A DNA stretch of 32,198 nt, taken from Oscillospiraceae bacterium (GTDB lineage: Bacteria > Bacillota > Clostridia > Oscillospirales > CAG-272). The first letter of the stretch is position 1; the number at the start of each line of letters is the position of its first letter. Shown here one piece after another: positions 30,052 through 32,198 of the stretch. The position numbers and the translations under genes are program-made. The stretch is from assembly GCA_015064285.1 (NCBI GenBank), contig SVSN01000029.1, positions 1-32,198 of the forward strand, given 5' to 3'. The notes beneath the pieces are model-generated. The model searched no databases, was not told the origin of the DNA, and saw nothing but the letters and a program-made list of their open reading frames with translations.

Positions 30052-30084
30052 ACAAAAACAGGCTCCCCATAAAGAGAAACCTGT
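30052..30084 (-). terminator. Terminator after rsmA
   Basis: On the minus strand ACAGGTTTCTC and GGGGAGCCTGT pair over eleven positions (four G-T) around TTTAT, followed by TTTTTG. Confidence 0.78.
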
Positions 30085-30090
30085 CTTCCT

Positions 30091-31017
30091 TTATTTTGTC
30101 AGAAGCCCTGTCAGCGTACAGAACTGCTCCGTGGTCAGCTTTTCCCCCCGCACATCCGGACGGAGTCCCATTTCTTCCAGCGCAGCAGCAGTAGCTTCCT
30201 TGGGATATCTGGCGGACAGGCTGTTGACCAGTGTTTTTCTCCGCTGTCCGAAAGCCATACCGATCACATCCGCAGCTGCCATGCCAAAACGGTCGCAGGC
30301 ATCATCATCCGCCGGAGCATCCGGGTACACCTGTCTCACACCGCCATGAGGAACGATACCGCAGACGGCGGAGGACACTTTGGGCACCGGAAAGAAGCAT
30401 CCGGGAGATACATCAAAAAGCTTTTCGGCATCTGCCCTGAGTCCGATAGCGGCGGAAAGAGCACCGTAATCATCCTTGGCATCCGGCTGGGCACAGATCC
30501 GTCTGGCCACTTCCAGCTGCACCATAACGGTAATTCCGGACAACGGCACCGGCTTGGAAGCAGGCCAGCTTTCCAGAATCCGCATCAGCACCGGGGTGGT
30601 GATATAGTACGGCAGGTTGGCACAGATAGACACGGAACCGCCTGCGGCAAGGATATCGCCGAACTGCTCGTCAAGGAATGCCGGCAGATCCAGGTTCATG
30701 AAATCCTCGTTCACCACAGTAATGTTGTCGTGGTCGGCAAACACTTCCGCCAGCAGGGGGATCAGCCCCTTGTCAATTTCCACGGAAGTGACTTTATCAT
30801 AATATTCCGAGAGAAACTGAGTCAGCGCACCCACGCCGGGACCGATTTCCAGTACAGCCGCCGGTTTGTCCGCAGGTGCAAAACTCCGGGACATTTCGGC
30901 GATCCGCTGGGGCACGTTCCGCTGGGTCAGGAAATTCTGACCGTACCCTTTTTTGGGTGCAAGGTCATATTTTTCCAGCAGTTCCCGCAGTTCTCTGGGA
31001 TTGCAGACATCAATCAT
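30091..31017 (-). CDS. rsmA: 16S rRNA adenine(1518/1519) dimethyltransferase
   Basis: A 308-residue RsmA/KsgA, which dimethylates two adjacent adenines near the 3' end of 16S rRNA late in 30S assembly. KKGYGQNFL (about 22-30), the SAM-binding VLEIGPGVGALTQFL (about 55-69), SVEID (78-82) and the catalytic ANLPYYITTPVLM (about 133-145) are all present. The C-terminal FGQRRKTLVNSL is typical. The C-terminal domain carries an acidic insert (PDAPADDDACDR), making it slightly long. The ATG at 31017 overlaps the stop of the preceding epimerase-like gene as TGATG; a GTG one codon earlier is less likely. Translational coupling to that gene is therefore expected. Confidence 0.95.
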   Translation of the reverse strand: MIDVCNPRELRELLEKYDLAPKKGYGQNFLTQRNVPQRIAEMSRSFAPADKPAAVLEIGPGVGALTQFLSEYYDKVTSVEIDKGLIPLLAEVFADHDNITVVNEDFMNLDLPAFLDEQFGDILAAGGSVSICANLPYYITTPVLMRILESWPASKPVPLSGITVMVQLEVARRICAQPDAKDDYGALSAAIGLRADAEKLFDVSPGCFFPVPKVSSAVCGIVPHGGVRQVYPDAPADDDACDRFGMAAADVIGMAFGQRRKTLVNSLSARYPKEATAAALEEMGLRPDVRGEKLTTEQFCTLTGLLTK

Positions 31018-31895
31018 CACAGCACAGTCACCCGATAGCCCACAGTATGGGATGCGCCGGGTTCCAGCGTACGGGCGTATTTCTTGCTCTTTGCGTCAGT
31101 GGTTTCGTCGGAGGAAGCGGGAAGGCCGTTCCAGGGTTCCAGACACAGGAAGGGGGACTGTTCCCAGGCTTCACTCATAGTCCAAAGACCCAGCGCGGAG
31201 AAACCGGTGAAATCGAAGCAGATACCGTGGCCGGTCTTTTTGGAAACCAGCTTTACACCTGCAACGTGCAGATTCTGGATGATCAGCGTATCTCCGGCAA
31301 AAGTTTCGTAAGACAGATCCAGCTTGCCGTCCTTTATCTTATCCAGATGGGGCAGATCGGGAGACATCAGTCCGTTATCGGTACCGGTCACATAGGCGCC
31401 GTCCGCATTGTGGAAGATCAGTTCGTAATCGCTGAACTTATCACCGGGGAACATGGGGCAGCGGAAACCGGGATGACCGCCGATACAGTAGGTCATGGGT
31501 TTGTCATCGCAGTTCTTTGTGGTGAAAGAGGCAGAAAAACCACCTTCTGTTACCACATATTCTGCCGTCAGCCGGAACCGGAATGGGAACATATTCAGGG
31601 TTTCCTTGTCTTCTTCCAGGGAAAAGGCTACTCTGGCAGGGGTCTGCAGCACCGGTGCAAATTCCTTTTCGATGGCAAAACCATGCTTGGGCATGGGATA
31701 TTCCACGCCGTCATGGGCCATTTTCAGATCTTTTGGGGTACATACGGTGGGAAACAGGATGGGCGCCCGTCTGTCCCAGAACTGGGGATCGCCGTTCCAG
31801 AGGTATTCCACACCCTTATAGCGGAAAGACAGCATCTCCGCACCATAGGTAGACAGGCAGGCAGAGGTGTCATTGGTTTGAATCGTATACTGCAT
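31017..31895 (-). CDS. Aldose 1-epimerase family protein
   Basis: A 292-residue beta-rich protein of the aldose-1-epimerase/LacX type, interconverting sugar anomers. RAPILFPTVC (the substrate-binding Arg region), MPKHGFA (His at the first conserved site), YCIGGHPGF (second conserved His) and FLCLEPWNGLP (catalytic Glu region) occur in family order. It may act on galactose or on glucose-6-phosphate; the GH4 gene is too far away to be decisive. GAGGACA precedes the ATG. It is the first gene of a coupled pair with rsmA. I see no clear promoter in the short gap, so transcription may partly read through from glyQS. Confidence 0.87.
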   Translation of the reverse strand: MQYTIQTNDTSACLSTYGAEMLSFRYKGVEYLWNGDPQFWDRRAPILFPTVCTPKDLKMAHDGVEYPMPKHGFAIEKEFAPVLQTPARVAFSLEEDKETLNMFPFRFRLTAEYVVTEGGFSASFTTKNCDDKPMTYCIGGHPGFRCPMFPGDKFSDYELIFHNADGAYVTGTDNGLMSPDLPHLDKIKDGKLDLSYETFAGDTLIIQNLHVAGVKLVSKKTGHGICFDFTGFSALGLWTMSEAWEQSPFLCLEPWNGLPASSDETTDAKSKKYARTLEPGASHTVGYRVTVL

Positions 31896-31938
31896 AAGTT
31901 GTCCTCACTTGTTTTCGGTGTATCAGAATCCGGATAAT

Positions 31939-31985
31939 CAAAATCTGTCCGACTCCGCCAGCAAATGGGGAACCGGACAGATTTC
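31939..31985 (-). terminator. Probable terminator after glyQS
   Basis: Arms AAATCTGTCCG and CGGACAGATTT form an 11-pair stem with a 21-base loop; the following TTTTGATT is only a modest T run, so read-through is possible. Confidence 0.7.
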
Positions 31986-31998
31986 CAGTATATGCAGA

Positions 31999-32198
31999 TC
32001 AGAATTCCAGCTTGGCAGCGATGTAGGCTTCCACTTCGTCGATGGGCATACGAACCTGTTCCATGGTGTCACGGTCACGTACGGTTACGCAGCCGTCTTC
32101 TTCGGATTCAAAGTCGTAGCAGATGCAGAAGGGAGTACCGATTTCGTCCTGACGGCGGTATCTCTTACCGATGGAACCGGCGTCGTCAAAGTCCACGT
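31999..32198 (-). CDS. glyQS: Glycine--tRNA ligase, C-terminal part
   Basis: The window ends inside this gene; 65 residues remain. [29 protein letters not shown] and [22 protein letters not shown] belong to the anticodon-binding domain of the single-chain (alpha2) glycyl-tRNA synthetase, which charges tRNA(Gly). The two-subunit GlyQ/GlyS type lacks this ending. Any T-box or other leader lies beyond the window. Confidence 0.93.
   Translation of the reverse strand, partial: VDFDDAGSIGKRYRRQDEIGTPFCICYDFESEEDGCVTVRDRDTMEQVRMPIDEVEAYIAAKLEF

Overview
The window reads as chromosomal DNA of an anaerobic, endospore-forming member of the Bacillota, most likely a gut-type Clostridia (Oscillospiraceae or a related family; that rank is inference). 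The grounds are strong AGGAGG-type ribosome sites and many sigma-A promoters close to TTGACA-17-TATAAT. Both subunits of dipicolinate synthase are present, as are a PyrR attenuator, a DUF1540 protein, an oxygen-sensitive glycyl-radical activase, a single-chain glycyl-tRNA synthetase and a wide set of cytoplasmic glycosidases. I see no phage, plasmid, insertion sequence, CRISPR array, tRNA or rRNA.

Layout. 1-2660: the end of rplL, then a pyridoxamine/pyridoxal kinase gene whose stop overlaps the start of an FtsX-like permease. 2671-6472 (minus): a GH4 alpha-galactosidase with a DMT-family exporter, then a lone PTS IIC membrane protein followed by a zinc-ribbon membrane protein. 6674-10027: a YbaK-type deacylase, a lipoprotein solute-binding protein and a secreted beta-propeller-like protein with a C-terminal anchor. 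10259-12520 (minus): pyrR-uraA behind an attenuator. 12573-14152: a GNAT acetyltransferase divergent from an orphan glycyl-radical activase. 14299-18067 (minus): a ROK kinase, SIS isomerase and GH78 rhamnosidase-like operon. 18196-21110 (minus): a DUF1540 protein, a degenerate CapA-like protein and dpaA-dpaB. 21216-25025: a fucosidase-GNAT operon divergent from a glutaminase/DUF4965-family protein. 25116-27463: an aquaporin divergent from a MATE exporter. 27574-29941 (minus): a GH39 glycosidase and an alpha/beta hydrolase. 30091-32198 (minus): rsmA, an aldose-epimerase-like protein and the 3' end of glyQS.

How the genes fit together. GH4, GH78, GH29, GH39 and the DUF4965-type protein all lack signal peptides. 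They imply import of galactosides, rhamnosides, fucosides and xylosides followed by cytoplasmic hydrolysis. The esterase-like hydrolase, ROK kinase, SIS isomerase and mutarotase-like protein would process the released sugars. No complete sugar importer lies in the window, so uptake must come from elsewhere.

The least explained structure is a dispersed heptamer repeat (consensus near ARRTAAG, one TAA per unit) found at or just after the stop codons of at least six genes. At two convergent gene pairs it lies on both sides of a long shared hairpin terminator. No gene-free stretch exceeds 300 bases.
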